Origin: Phocoena phocoena
Lineage: Eukaryota > Chordata > Mammalia > Artiodactyla > Phocoenidae
NCBI RefSeq assembly: GCF_963924675.1
Contig: NC_089228.1
Coordinates: 89,000,894-89,064,893 of the forward strand
Length of the DNA stretch: 64,000 nt
Direction: 5' to 3'
Positions 46,601 through 58,543 of this stretch are shown one piece after another. The position numbers and the translations under genes are program-made. The notes beneath the pieces were generated by a model. That model was not told where the DNA came from. It saw nothing but the letters and a program-made list of their open reading frames with translations, and ran no database searches. Positions within the stretch are counted from its first letter, which is position 1, and the number at the start of each line of letters is the position of its first letter.

Positions 46601-49019
46601 TGCACTGGTTCAGAAACCAACCTGAAAACAAACAGTGGGCCTAATAATACATCAACATATCTGAACCGACTTGCAGTTGAGAGCACGACCAAGCTGCTCT
46701 ACATCTGCGTCACAGACGTCACTCCCACACAGGCTGCACTTCATTCAGGAGCACGGTTTTTGAACTTCCACAAAATGATCCACACTCCTGGTAAAGAATC
46801 ACACTTCTACAAATTAGAAATGACCTCAAATCAAAATAATTAAGTTTTTCAAATATTCACTTATTAAGACAGTAGATCATTATCATCTCCAAATCTCCAA
46901 ATCCGCAAAGGTTATACCACTAGTAATTGGCTTTCTTTTAGGTGACATCTTGGACACACAAACAAAGATTTAGTCATTTACAACTAAGAAATTACAAGAG
47001 ACTTACTCTGCATCACACTGAAATAAACGCTGAGCCGCTGGCTAAGCTCATTCACCAGATAAACGACTTGATCTTCCACTTTAGCCTCGAAACACAGCTA
47101 CTCAAATGCAAATACAAGCATCAGAAAATGCAAACTGCTCCTTTCCACACTTTCAAAGTATCAAAAAATAGTTAAAAACACAAATGGTAAGTCTTGAATG
47201 CCAAAAGTCTACTATACAAGTCATTAATGCATGGCAAGTACAGTTTAATTTTAGCTAAGCGCAAAAAGGGTACTTTACATGAGGAGACTAGGATGGATTT
47301 GTAGAAACACTGTTAAAAGCACACAGAGACAATAATAACTGTACTTGTAATCAGTGCTGGGAACCAACACCTTACTGCTTCAGTAATAACTTCCATCTTT
47401 ATGCAGCATTTCCTAGCACAATTGCCATGATGCTAAAATGTTATTATGGTCATATTCAAACCATTATATCATCTGCAATCCCATAAAATAACAATTAACA
47501 GTATGTCTTCATTCAAACGATATACAGCTGAATTTTAAAGTTTCTAACCAATTTAATCACAATGGATACCACTCAGATGATTCCATTCACTTACCCATAA
47601 CCTGACTATCTATAAAATAGCATCCCTAAGAATATTTGAGGGGTTAGAAAAGATACCTTTAAACCAGAATAAAAATAAAATTCTGGTGTAAACCACAAAG
47701 CAAGATAGTCATGCTCCAAAGTCTTAATAGTTTTTTATTTCTGAAACAGTGTTTTTTTCTTTGAATGTATTTGATATTTGATAGATATATTAGCTCTTGA
47801 GCATCATTTATCATGTTTATTTTTAATAGGGCTCCCTTAGAACAGCTGCCTAAGATGCTAATCTTTTCTTTTTTCTTGGGCCTTTTGTAAATATTTGAAA
47901 TAGCTATTCATTAACAGTTGCACGTTTATTCAGTCCTGTTGTACGGCTTGTGAACTGGAATTAGCTTTTATTTTATTTTTTCTATCTGTTGGCCAGACTA
48001 GAGAAACCCTGCTGTTTGGGTTCAATCTGTCAAGGTTCAAATTATCCTCCAACTGAGAGCTAATCAAGGGCGTCTGACCTGGTTTGCAAATAAACTAGGA
48101 ACAAAAGTGGGTTTATTTTTTCTTTCTTTGGAGCACTGGTTCTCAAAAAGTAAAGCCAAACAAGAGTGGGTCACAAATGCAATTGCCTAAAATTAAAAAC
48201 AGACACAACTGGCAACTGAAGATGAACTGGATTTACTTGGCATTTCTGAAGTTCCCAGTTTTGAAGCTATAAATCCACTTTTTAATAGGAATTGGTTTCC
48301 AAATACATTTCAAATTAAAATTCACAGTTCATTTAATGCAAATCCACAACACGAGGAGAACACAGATTTTAGGCAATCAAGCTACTCTGATGGGTACACT
48401 GGAAACTTTAAGTATCTTCATGGATGCAAAGCCTCAAGGTAATAGTTACATATAGTAGAACTAATCCTTCTGCATCATTAACATCATTACGATATTCATT
48501 TTACGTACATTTCTAAACTATGAAATACAGTTTTATTTTCTTTTAAACATTTTCAATCTCCAAACTTGAAAAGAACAGGTATTTTTACAAATTAAGCAGA
48601 GTTTGTTTTAAATGTTACCTTAATGAACTACTTAATGAATGTACTTAAATGCAGTCTATTTACTGACACATATTAAAATACTTTCTCCTAGTATATTAAG
48701 GTAACTAGAACCTAAAATTACTGCTTGGGTCTGATTTTCAGCATTCTGTTGTTTTTATAAGGTATCTAATCTTTTGGTTTGAAACAGCGACGCCAATGAA
48801 ACTGAAAACCTGTGAAATGTGTCAGTGCCACCATTCAAGAACATTATGATTGCAATTCTACTAAGGGCCTCTCTCAAAATCCTCCCAACTGATGAAATGA
48901 CCCCAGTTACCATAATAAACTAAAGTGCACTATAGCAACCAATGCACCTGCAATATCAAGTATTTGAGTACAACATCTTCCCGGAGGGGTAGCACGCTAT
49001 AGTGCAAAGTACAATGGCC
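43601..49019. other. Long repeat-poor unique stretch
   Basis: About 5.4 kb in which I recognise no SINE, L1, L2, MIR or LTR. A (GCC)4 tract lies at 45718-45730. The text around 45600-45800 and 47700-48300 is of mixed composition with few simple repeats and may contain conserved non-coding sequence. No exon-like frame is supported. Confidence 0.5.
45718..45730 (+). repeat. Short (GCC)4 tract
   Basis: GCCGCCGCCGCCG sits inside CTGCAGCTGCT…CTTCTGCAG. It is an isolated CpG-containing spot in AT-rich sequence. Confidence 0.9.
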
Positions 49020-49180
49020 CATCCATCAGGAAAGCTCTATTTTATCACTCTTCTTCAGACATGCAGTGTAACCTCTCTGGGCTTCAGTGAAACAGGGACA
49101 ACAAGCACCAGCAGCTATAATTCACCAAGCAAATGTAAGGATGAACTGGAAAGCTACATGTAAAAGTACAAAGAACATCA
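49020..49180 (+). mobile_element. Possible MIR remnant, sense
   Basis: 'GCAGTGTAACCTCTCTGGGC', 'TTCAGTGAAACAGGGACAAC' and 'GGATGAACTGGAAAGCTACA' vaguely keep MIR order. Weak. Confidence 0.5.
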
Positions 49181-51059
49181 TTTGACATCCACTTCTTAGA
49201 CAATTTTATTAATATAAGGGCCCACAAAAGAGCATAATGTCTGAATTATATTTATAATCACGCCTGTATTCATCACAAAAAATCAGTATGACAAATAAGA
49301 ATGAAAATAAAACAAAGAATAAAATCGGTGATGTGCAAACGTTCTATTTTATGTTTTTTGGTAGTAGAATATAATAAATACTAGGCAGCATATAAAATAA
49401 AATTTTCTTTGCTTAGGGATGGCAATTTGGCTTCCTGAAGTCCATATTTAAGAATAATTAGCAATACAGTGGCTGAATATGTGATCAGATGTCAAGAGTG
49501 AGCTGACACCCAATCTGAGAAATATCTTGCCCTACCTAAAATACACTGGTCCAAGGGTCCATTTATTTTTCCTTTTATATAAATTATTCTGAACAAGCCA
49601 GCCTCTTTTAAGCAGCAACTTATATTTTATCAAATTCTATATTTTAGTGAAGAAAAATATGTTTTTGCTTCATAACCTGCTATCAAGTCATACTTACAAA
49701 TCACAAATTGCTTCTTGTAAATGTTCCAGGATTCACTACAAAAAATGTAAACTGTAAACAGCACTTCACTAACACAAATCTTCCACTTAATAGGTACTTG
49801 ACAAATGTTTGTTAAATAAACAAATAATAGTAATAACAATTCAGATGAAATCCAACACTAACCTTGGCAAAGTGCTACAGAAAACCTCATTCTCCTGTAT
49901 TTACTCAAAAGTAAGTTATTTTAAACATCATCATTTTAAATCAAGAACTAGTCATCAAAAAGCAAAATGTTAGTCAATCAGAGCAAAAAAAATTTACAGA
50001 TTTTTGAAATTCATAGGGAGAGGTATATTTTCATGCCACTGAAAGATTTATGAATTTATACAAAGCATATACTATTTGAAAATTTAGTTGCAGAAATAAT
50101 ACTGCTGGAAACATTCAAATGCTGGGCTAATACAGTTAGGGAAATTATTTTTAAAACCTTTATTCAATTATTCTCCACTTAACATAGTGCCAAGCTTCTC
50201 CTAACCCCTCCCTTTTTACTAAAACTAATTACACAGTGAATTATATCTCTAAGGCAGTACAACTGTAAATGAAGGTCAGACCATTGCATATAAATTATTT
50301 CTAATCTAAAAAATAAAGCACAGATGTAGCCAGAGCGAACAAATATAGATACAAAAACAGAAATGAATTCACTTGTATGTAATACATAGCAACCCAATTT
50401 TTCAAAGAAAACAGCTATTATCTTTTTAAATCCAGTTTTCTTCAACATTTCCTATGCAGAACATTCACTTTGTTTCAAATATTATCTAGTTGGCCATTAT
50501 TTGCTTATATGATATAGTATGGGTCTACATTAATATTCACAGAAAGAAACAGTCTGAACTGTGTCCAACCCACGTTATCCTTTCCAAATTACCTTCCATC
50601 TGTGAACAATCCATGTTTCTCTCATTACCAATCAAGGATACTGGCTGACTACTCCTTCAAACTCCAGGATCCACAGCCAGATATTGAGAAGGTTCATGGG
50701 TTCAAAGGTCCTGAGAACATTTACTACTTCTAGTAGGTAAGATGAAAGACGAAGTTTCCAGTCTACAGTTATGAGACTCATAAGGGCATGTATCAAAAAA
50801 CATTTACTGAACATTAATTGTGATATCAAGATAAGTAAGACCCAAGCAGTCCTTATCACAGAGATCACAGAGGAGGTAGAGAATATAAATATTTAAACAA
50901 GTCACTTTAACTACACCTGGTAAGCACTATCACAGATGTGTGAAGAAAAAATTCTGTGTGATTGAAGAAGAAATTATGAATGGTGAGAGATGACAGCTGA
51001 AGAGGAGATTTAAGACTAAAATATGAAAGGTCGTAAGGACCAGCAGTATCAGTATCAAC
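49181..51059. other. Unassigned intronic sequence
   Basis: AT-rich and repeat-poor. Frames at 50179-50448 and 50632-50868 (minus) have no support. Confidence 0.5.
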
Positions 51060-51165
51060 AGAGAACTTAAAACGCAAATTCTCAGGCCCCACTCAAGACC
51101 CTCTAGAAACAAAATTTGCATGCTAACAAAATCTCCAGGTAATCTGTCCGCCCTTTAAAGTGTGA
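51060..51165. mobile_element. MER5-like fragment
   Basis: 'ACGCAAATTCTCAGGCCCCA', 'CTCAAGACCCTCTAGAAACA' and 'AACAAAATCTCCAGGTAATC' fit one half of a MER5/MER20-type hAT element. Confidence 0.65.
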
Positions 51166-51389
51166 GCAGCACATCTACGGGCCAGTGTTTCTTCTTAAAA
51201 ACAGCCAGGCATGGGCATGTGAAAGCATGTGAATACACACAGAACAGAAAAATAAAGCAAAATAAAATGGCAACAGCATTTTCTCCTTTCTGTTCCCCTT
51301 CCTCCTTCTTGCCCTCTTACTATATTGTTAAGAACAACAACAATAATAAAAAGCAACCATTTATTATTCTCAAAGCATCAGGTTTAGCT

Positions 51390-51565
51390 TTACATTATCT
51401 TGTTTAATATTCATGCTGATTATCTACTGAGTATGCTTTACTCCTACTTCTCAGACGAAAAACTAAGCCTGAGAGAGAATAAACAGTTTTCTTAAGGGCA
51501 CAGAGCTAACAAGCTACGGAAACAGAATTTAACCCTTTCTGTTCTTAACCAAAATGCCATAGTAG
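51390..51565 (-). mobile_element. MIR fragment, antisense
   Basis: 'CTTCTCAGACGAAAAACTAA', 'GCCTGAGAGAGAATAAACAG' and 'GGGCACAGAGCTAACAAGCT' are antisense MIR. Confidence 0.82.
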
Positions 51566-51894
51566 CTAAGGCTTATCTGAATCACTGCTCTTATCACTCA
51601 GTGATATTATGGCTTACTTACTAAATCGCAGACTATAAGCCACATGGCCCTGTGATTTTTAACTCCCTCTATGCTAACAGTTCCTGCTGATATGCCAGTA
51701 ATTGTTTAAACCATATCCTATTATTACCACCATATTTAGTTTAATGGAAAACAATCTTGAATATATTTGTTGAATATATATATACAATAATATTATATGG
51801 AATAAAAGGTACTGTAAATATAATAATGGCATTATGACATTTTCATACTAAAATATATTTTTAAAATATCTAACAAAATATACTTATTCCTGAA
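51566..51894. other. Unassigned intronic sequence
   Basis: AT-rich, with a short ATATAT run at about 51775-51785. Confidence 0.5.
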
Positions 51895-52335
51895 AAACAC
51901 ACTACACAGAAAGTTAGCGGCTTAAAACAATAATTTATTATTGCTCCTAATTCTGCAATGTGGATTAGGTCCAGCTGGGCAGGTTTTTTTTGGATCAATG
52001 TGATAGTGGGAACATTCAATATGGCTTCTTCATTCACATCTGGAGTCTCAGTTAGAATATCTGTGGGCTGACTATGCATCTCTCTGTCCATATGATACTG
52101 CCAGTAGGGTAGCTGGACCTCCCGCAAGGTGGCTTAGGATTCCAACATTCCATAAGAACAAGCCCGAGTATACAAGTGCTTATCAAACTCTGCTTGCATA
52201 ATGCTTTCTAATGTTCCACTGGCCGAAGCAAGACACATGACAAGCAGATAGTCAATGTGGAAGGGGTCTATCTACACGAAGCATGAATACTAGGAGGAGT
52301 GATTCAATGAGGCCCACGGAGTAGTAGTCTACCAG
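51895..52335. mobile_element. Medium-reiterated repeat of uncertain family
   Basis: 'GTTAGCGGCTTAAAACAATA', 'ATTTATTATTGCTCCTAATT', 'GGTCCAGCTGGGCAGG', 'ACTGGCCGAAGCAAGACACA' and 'GGAGGAGTGATTCAATGAGG' follow the order of a common old mammalian repeat that ends in a CTACCA-type right end. I cannot fix the family name. An LTR or hAT-type element is possible. Confidence 0.55.
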
Positions 52336-53059
52336 GATTTTTCAATAGTTTATCCACATGGTATTTAGAGAGAAGAAAACAGGAATTGTTGATTCCCTGG
52401 GTTTCTTAAATCTTAGATTCTAAAATGTATTTATAAAATCTGTAAGTAATTATGAAACGTAAAATCAACTAAGCTTAAATATTTCAAATAATGTTTATGA
52501 CAAAAGTGGGTTTTGTCCATTGCACACATAGCCTTTTATCTCTGAATCAAGTCCAGCACTCTGCAAGTGGCAAGCAATATGGCCCATTCTAATTAATTAG
52601 CTAGGATTTTCTCCTATTTATTCCCCATGTGCTTGGGTTTATTTTCTCTCTGCTTTTCTGGTTTCAGACTCTGGTTTTGATTTCTGACTCAGATCTCTTT
52701 GTTTTGATGGCTTCCTGGGCTACTTTTTTGAGTTCCACCGTATTTCTGAGCTCTAATCATGCCGTATCAAATGTACATGCACACACACACATTCTGTATC
52801 AGGCCTGACTCAGGAAACACTGCTACTGTCCCCACACACACCACTGAAGTCTGTCACTTCACACCCACTGAGGAAGGTATTTAGAGAAACCAAATATGTA
52901 TTTCCTAATAAGATGAACATGTAGAAGACCATTTACGTAGCTTACGTTGTTTATGCTGATATTCTTGACCGTAAATGGTACGTTTCTTCTCCATTTCCAT
53001 TCAATATTTTGATCAAATGACTTGGTATTTGAGAATCAAGAAGGTTCTCTAGACAAGTT
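52336..53059. other. Unassigned intronic sequence
   Basis: A short (CA)n at about 52779-52791. No gene is recognised. Confidence 0.5.
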
Positions 53060-53245
53060 TCTAGAAGTGGTCCTCACAGCACCTCTACCTGGATCATTTG
53101 GAGCGAGTCATTTGAAAATGTAAATTCCCGGGTCTATGGCAGACCTACTGAATAGCAAATATGGCCAGATACTTGCATTTTAAATACACACCCCAAAGGT
53201 CCAGTGGTTATTCTCAGAGACAGTAAAGTTTAAGAACCGCTTCCA
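53060..53245. mobile_element. MER5-like DNA transposon copy
   Basis: 'AAGTGGTCCTCACAGCACCT', 'TCCCGGGTCTATGGCAGACC', 'TACTGAATAGCAAATATGGC' and 'TAAAGTTTAAGAACCGCTTC' give both ends of a MER5/MER20-type element. Confidence 0.72.
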
Positions 53246-54414
53246 TAGATGATTACTACCTCACCGTCATTCACCTTCCTTAACTAAAATTCAACAAGTC
53301 AAAAAGATCTATGTGGAGTGTATAATCATCTAAGCCTTCATTCCTTCCCTTTTTCATTCAATACATTCTTTCATTAGATCTTTCTCATTCTGCCCCAATT
53401 ATATTTTCACCGGTTAAATCCTTACCCCCAGGTTCTCACCCATACCAGAAATGAACTAAAGGGCATAGTGTTTAAAGTCAGCAGTCTAAATCAAACTTTT
53501 CTTTCTTATATTACAAATAACAAGAAATGTGTTGGAACTCACAAAGAGAAATAAAAAGCATAACTGAGAGCAACAAATAAAAAGAAATACAGAAATTTAT
53601 AACCTCTGCTGAACAGCCAAGGTCCCACTAACAAACATTTTTTTCACGCAGAAAATTGTGCTTGCCGCACCTGACATTGTGCAAGTATGTTTACTGCAAT
53701 TTAATATCCACACAAGCAGGAGAAGAAATTTAATAATTTTTCAGCTGGAATGAATTGACAGCCAGTGTTAGAAAACTGCATACTCTGCAGAATCAATAAA
53801 CGCTGCTGGCATCACAAAGTAGTACTTCTGCCCAGAAAACATCTCACAAAGGTCAGGTTTACAAACCACCAGGTAGCAGTATCACTTTCACATCTTTCCA
53901 GGGCTATTAAAATTCCATTAAACAACCTTCCAAAACTAACTTGCAGCCTTTAAAGTTCACCAAAATGATCCCAGAGACAGATCAGCCTCAGTTCAAACTC
54001 TGAAAGCAAACCCTTGGTTAACTTCTGTCCCCTTGTCCCCAGAAGTCGTCTGCAGAATTCTGTTTCACAGAAGAAAAATATCAAAGCAAATATTTATTTA
54101 TAACTAGAAACGCGGACCTACACGGATATACTCATTTGGTAAAATGACAGATACCCGTTAACTATCAGGAACTACTTTCCAAAAGTAAATTATTTCTCTG
54201 TTGCAAATCCTGGAAAGCTGCCACCACCACAGATAATCTGGTATCATAAAATCAAGCCTGTGTTATAAGACACAGTACTCAATTGTGAAGGAAGAGCAGC
54301 TGAAACTAAGCAATATCTCTCGCCCACTTTAGAAATATAGCTTTTCCAGGCTTTATTTTCATTGTAGGTTCCAAGTCGCATATGGAATTTCATCGAGTAT
54401 AATCAATTCAGGAT
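53246..54414. other. Unassigned intronic sequence
   Basis: No gene or repeat is recognised. The 62-codon frame at 53765-53953 has no family resemblance. Confidence 0.5.
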
Positions 54415-54470
54415 TAGCCACTCATTCAACATTTATTGAGCACCTACTAAACCCAAATACACACTGTCAC
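54415..54470 (-). mobile_element. L2/MIR tail fragment, antisense
   Basis: 'CTCATTCAACATTTATTGAG' followed by CACCTACTAAACCC is the antisense terminal motif shared by L2 and MIR. Confidence 0.7.
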
Positions 54471-54881
54471 CCATGCCTGGCCCGATGCCCTCCTGGCTCA
54501 GTCCCCCAGTGACCTGAAACCCAGATGGAAGGAGAGCGGGAACATTTGTTGCGAGGACCAAGAGCCTGCCTCTGAGTGGATGCTCGGCAAGAGTCTTTGT
54601 TAAGTACTTCAGGTTTCCTCCAAAGGGCACAAACTTCATTATTTGCTTATTTGATCTCAAAAGCAGATGGATGTGCACTCAGTCAAAACAGAATACAGGC
54701 ACCTTAGGACCTTGACAGAGAGCAAAGAACTCTGCTGCTCTGCTGAAACCAAATGGCTGGCAGAAAGAATTGGGTTTCCAGTGGAAAATGGGCAGGCTAT
54801 TCGTTCCTCTAAATCAGTGGTCTCCATATTTTAGAAAATCACTCTCCGGAATCGCTTAAACATTTTTTTAAATGCATCTCC
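54471..54881. other. Unassigned intronic sequence
   Basis: No gene. AATCAGTGGTCTCCATATTT near 54812 may be a MER-type end. Confidence 0.45.
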
Positions 54882-54898
54882 AGGGAGATGTATTTATT

Positions 54899-55129
54899 TA
54901 TTTATTTGTTTGTTTATTTTATTATTATTTTTTTTTGCGGTACGCGGGCCTCTCACTGTTGTGGCCTCTCCCGTTGAGGAGCACAGGCTCCGGACGCGCA
55001 GGCCCAGCGGCCATGACTCACGGGCCTAGCCGCTCTGCAGCATGTGGGATCTTCCCGGACCGGGGCACAAGCCTGCGTTCCCTGCATCGGCAGGCGGACT
55101 CTCAACCACTGCGCCACCAGGGAAGCCCA
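54899..55129 (-). mobile_element. CHR-2 SINE, antisense
   Basis: A tail of TTTA/TTTG units and T-run (54899-54937), then GCGGTACGCGGGCCTCTCAC… to …CGCCACCAGGGAAGCCC. Perfect 17-bp duplications AGGGAGATGTATTTATT lie at 54882-54898 and 55130-55146. Confidence 0.95.
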
Positions 55130-55146
55130 AGGGAGATGTATTTATT

Positions 55147-56114
55147 AATGACACTCAAGCACTACTGTGCTAATATATTATATACAATATGAAACATACA
55201 CCAAAAAACTTTTTAAGGAAGAGAAAATACAGATCAATATAAATTCTAGTATCTTCCTCCTGCACTCTGACATATCATCTCACTAAACGACCTCAGGCAT
55301 GCAGACCCTAAGCTAGGAGCCTGCACAGCAGGATTCCTTTGTGGTGCCCAAGGGCTATGGACGTGGGGTCAGATCACTAGAGTACCAAATACTTAGAATG
55401 TGTTGTCTTAGCCTCCCAAGAAATCCTTTCAGAGTGTTATGCTTTACAGGGCACAGCTGAAAGTTTTAACAAGGAATGCCAAAACATACACGTTTAAAAA
55501 ACTCAGTAAGTGAGTTTGAGTGTTAAAGGGATGCTGTTGAGACCTAATGCATCTCTCAGTACTCCCTGTAAGAGCTCACATGTGAAAATTTTCTTGCAAA
55601 TCTAATGCCAAGTTGGGTTGTTTTTATTCCTTATAGACTATATAAGCTTTTAAGAAAAGTTCAGAGTCGAAACTGCCTATCTGACTATGGCTTACTTTCC
55701 CGTGTTCCAATGCTGCACCAAGTCTTGACTTTCCTCATCTCCTTTCCCAAGATCTCGTTATTTTATATGGTTTTCATACTTACTTGCATTCTTTCAGGTT
55801 GTTTTGTGGAACAAAATAGAGTAAAAAAGATAAAACTCACCAGTAACAGTGGGGGATGGATATAAAAACGTATTCCCAGAAGCTCCAAATTTTCCGTACT
55901 TTGGATTACATGTACTCTGAACTACGAAAGCTTAGAGAATTATGAACAGATGTCATTTCGTAAAACAGCCTTGGGACTGCATCCTTGTTTCCCACAGCAG
56001 AGATAAGCAAACCGCACCACTGGCCTCCCTATCTTATTGGCAGAAGTAATGAAAGGCTGATTATAATAATGTATTGTTATCACCGCTTTTCTAAAGCATG
56101 TGCCTATCAGGAGA
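55147..56114. other. Unassigned intronic sequence
   Basis: No gene. The 86-codon frame at 55605-55865 is hydrophobic in part but has no start context or homology that I recognise. Confidence 0.5.
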
Positions 56115-56168
56115 AATATGAACTGTTTCGAATAAACGTTCAATAAATATTTGTTGAATGAATGGCAA
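56115..56168 (+). mobile_element. L2/MIR 3'-tail fragment, sense
   Basis: 'CGTTCAATAAATATTTGTTG' followed by AATGAATGGCA is the sense terminal motif of L2. Confidence 0.75.
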
Positions 56169-56564
56169 AATAACAACTATATAGTTCCAATGGTTACTTC
56201 AGTTAAAGAGTCACTGCTTGGTTTATTTCTTTCATAGACCTCTAGCATCACATAAACCTTAAGATTAAGGATGGCAAGTGGATTTCATCTGGAATACTAA
56301 GCAGTGGCTAATAAGAACTCTGTATTAAGAGGGATTCTTCGGGGAAAGCCTGGTTGATCAGTAAAGGATGCCTGGAGTTGGGAAGGCAGAGGCGCAGCAC
56401 AAGGGCTGCCAATTTGCTGACACCACCCTGACAGATAACGGATGTTTTCAAAATGTAGAGATATTTAAGTTAAAAGGCTCAACGGTTTTTGCCATCTGAA
56501 GACTTGCTTCCGGGTCTGTGTACTTTTAATATTCATTAGTCCAACTGGTTACTCTGTCCTCCTA
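56169..56564. other. Unassigned intronic sequence
   Basis: No gene or repeat is recognised. Confidence 0.5.
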
Positions 56565-56665
56565 CACTAGGAGGAGCTCCTTGGAGACAAGGACCCTATC
56601 TTTTCCACCTTTTTAATTCCCATACAGCACAGTAAATAAACACTCATAAAATGCCAGCTGACCCT
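56565..56665 (+). mobile_element. L2 3'-end fragment, sense
   Basis: 'GGAGCTCCTTGGAGACAAGG', 'ACCCTATCTTTTCCACCTTT' and 'CATACAGCACAGTAAATAAA' match the L2 'CTCCTTGAGGGCAGGGACC' segment. Confidence 0.75.
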
Positions 56666-56819
56666 TTTGTGATACCCGGAGATAACAAAAATCACCGAGC
56701 CTTTTCACTAAATAAGCACCACTGGATGTTGAAACCAGCCATTTACTAGCAGGGTGGTGTCTGCAAATGAACAACACACTGTTCTGACCTGCCAAGCTCC
56801 CTAACCTGGCTCATTCTTT

Positions 56820-56989
56820 TTCTTTTTTCTTTAATTAAATTTTATTGGAGTATAGTTGCTTTATTGTTGTGTTAGTTTCTACTGTACAACAAAGTGAGTC
56901 AGCTATAGGTATACATATATCCCCTCTTTTTTGGATTTCCTTCCCATTTAGGTCACCACAGAGCAATGAGTAGAGTTCCCTGTGCTACA
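56820..56989 (-). mobile_element. Short 5'-truncated L1 3' end, antisense
   Basis: Same 3' UTR type as at 2.45 kb (TTTTATTGGAGTATAGTTGC, CAACAAAGTGAGTCAGCTAT), but with an internal loss and only about 170 bp long. Perfect 13-bp duplications TGGCTCATTCTTT lie at 56807-56819 and 56990-57002, proving a discrete insertion. Confidence 0.92.
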
Positions 56990-57089
56990 TGGCTCATTCT
57001 TTACTAATCAACCAGGGTTTCCTCCCCACAATCCCTCTAGAGGTCAAGAGGGTCAGTTCATTTAATTCAACCAAAAAATTATCTAAACT

Positions 57090-57260
57090 AGTGGTTCTCA
57101 ATTCACGTTCTCAACTCTGGCTTATATGTTAGAATCAACTATATTTTAGAAATTGCAGGGCCTCCCAATCCACAGAAATGATGATAAAGTAGTCAGCAAT
57201 GGGACACAGACATCAGTGTGGTTTTGGTTTTATAAAATTTCCACGTGACTAAAATGAACA
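57090..57260. mobile_element. MER5-like DNA transposon copy
   Basis: 'ACTAGTGGTTCTCAATTCAC' at the left end, 'GGCCTCCCAATCCACAGAAA' in the middle, and 'TTTTATAAAATTTCCACGTG' near the right end. Confidence 0.72.
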
Positions 57261-58219
57261 GCTAGACTGATAATACTAATCTATTCTAGATCAACATTAG
57301 TTTCTAAAGACTACATCCATCTCTTACGAATTTATGATGTGTATTAGCATATTAGAGACAATAGGAAGTTCCCAATAACGTCTCATTTACTTTAAGTTAG
57401 CTTTCTCCAAAGTTGACCATTAAACCCTTATTCGGACACGGCCGCTCCCATTGACTCATGTACTGTCTGTAGCTGCTTTTATGCTAGAAGGACAAAAATG
57501 AACAGTTGCAGCAGACACCTTGTAGCACACAAAGCCTAGAATATTTACGATCTGGCCCTTTAAGAAAACATCTTCCAGCCCCGGAATGGTGTACTTAAGG
57601 ATACACTAGAGAAATACTAAACTACACCAGCCAATTCAGGCCGAATCCTAAAGGTTCTGAGGAAAGGCCTCAGAAGCAAGGGCTCATTAAACAGGGCCCC
57701 ACCTCTACTTCAATCCTGGCAGTTCTGCTTTCACTTTTCAAAATTCATTTGAAGAAAGTTCCTTTATTGCTAAGAAAACTTTGAACACCACTGACTTAGA
57801 AACTCAAAGGTCTGAAGAGGCAAGAACCAAGTAAATCATACTCTGGTCTGCCACAGATAGCCTTAACTAACATTCTCTGAAATAAGAGTGATTAATCTCA
57901 GGTTATTTAAACTAAATATCTGATAAACAGCTCTTTAAGGCATCAGATCTCCCTATCAAGTTATATGTATTATGTACATTACATTTATTTAGCTCCCCCC
58001 ATTAAAATGTCTTTAAAAGTTATAGTTTAATATTATACTGGGGGATTTGTAAGAATCAACAGAAGAAAAGACAATGTAGAAACTATATCTTAAAATTCTA
58101 CACACTGCCAGCTAAAGGCATTTCTATTATATTTGTCAATGTCTCTTAGAAAAGAATATAAGAAAATAATTCTTCTTCGTGTTTACAGCCTAGAAACATG
58201 TAGATTTCTCATTATAAAC
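57261..58219. other. Unassigned intronic sequence
   Basis: No gene or named repeat is recognised. Confidence 0.5.
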
Positions 58220-58228
58220 TATATCCTT

Positions 58229-58534
58229 GGGACTTCACTGGTGGTGCAGTGGTTAAGAATCTGCCTGCCAATGTGGGTAGGGGACACGGGTTCGATCCCC
58301 GGTCCAGGAAGATCCCACTTGCTGTGGAGCAACTAAGCCCGTGCGCCACAACTACTGAGCCTGCGCTCTAGAGCCTGCGAGTCACAACTAGAGAGTCCGC
58401 GCACCACAGCTACTGAAGCCCACGTGCCCTAGCAGCCCGCCCGCCGCAACAAGAGGAGCCACTACAATGAGAAGCCCATGTGCAACAAAGAAGCAACAGA
58501 GCCAAAAATAAATTAATTAATTAATTAAAAAATA
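58229..58534 (+). mobile_element. CHR SINE, long form
   Basis: GGGACTTCACTGGTGGTGCA start and B box GGTTCGATCCCC, a perfect match to the Pol III B-box consensus core. The body has 'CACAACTACTGAGCCTGCGC' units and an (AATT)n tail. Flanking repeat TATATCCTT lies at 58220-58228 and 58535-58543. A small in-element insertion (GTGGGTAGGGG) changes the head. Confidence 0.92.
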
Positions 58535-58543
58535 TATATCCTT

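Noticed and set aside
55605..55865. 86-codon plus frame with hydrophobic stretches
   Set aside because: It has no recognisable family and no promoter or splice context, and frames of this length are expected by chance in 64 kb.
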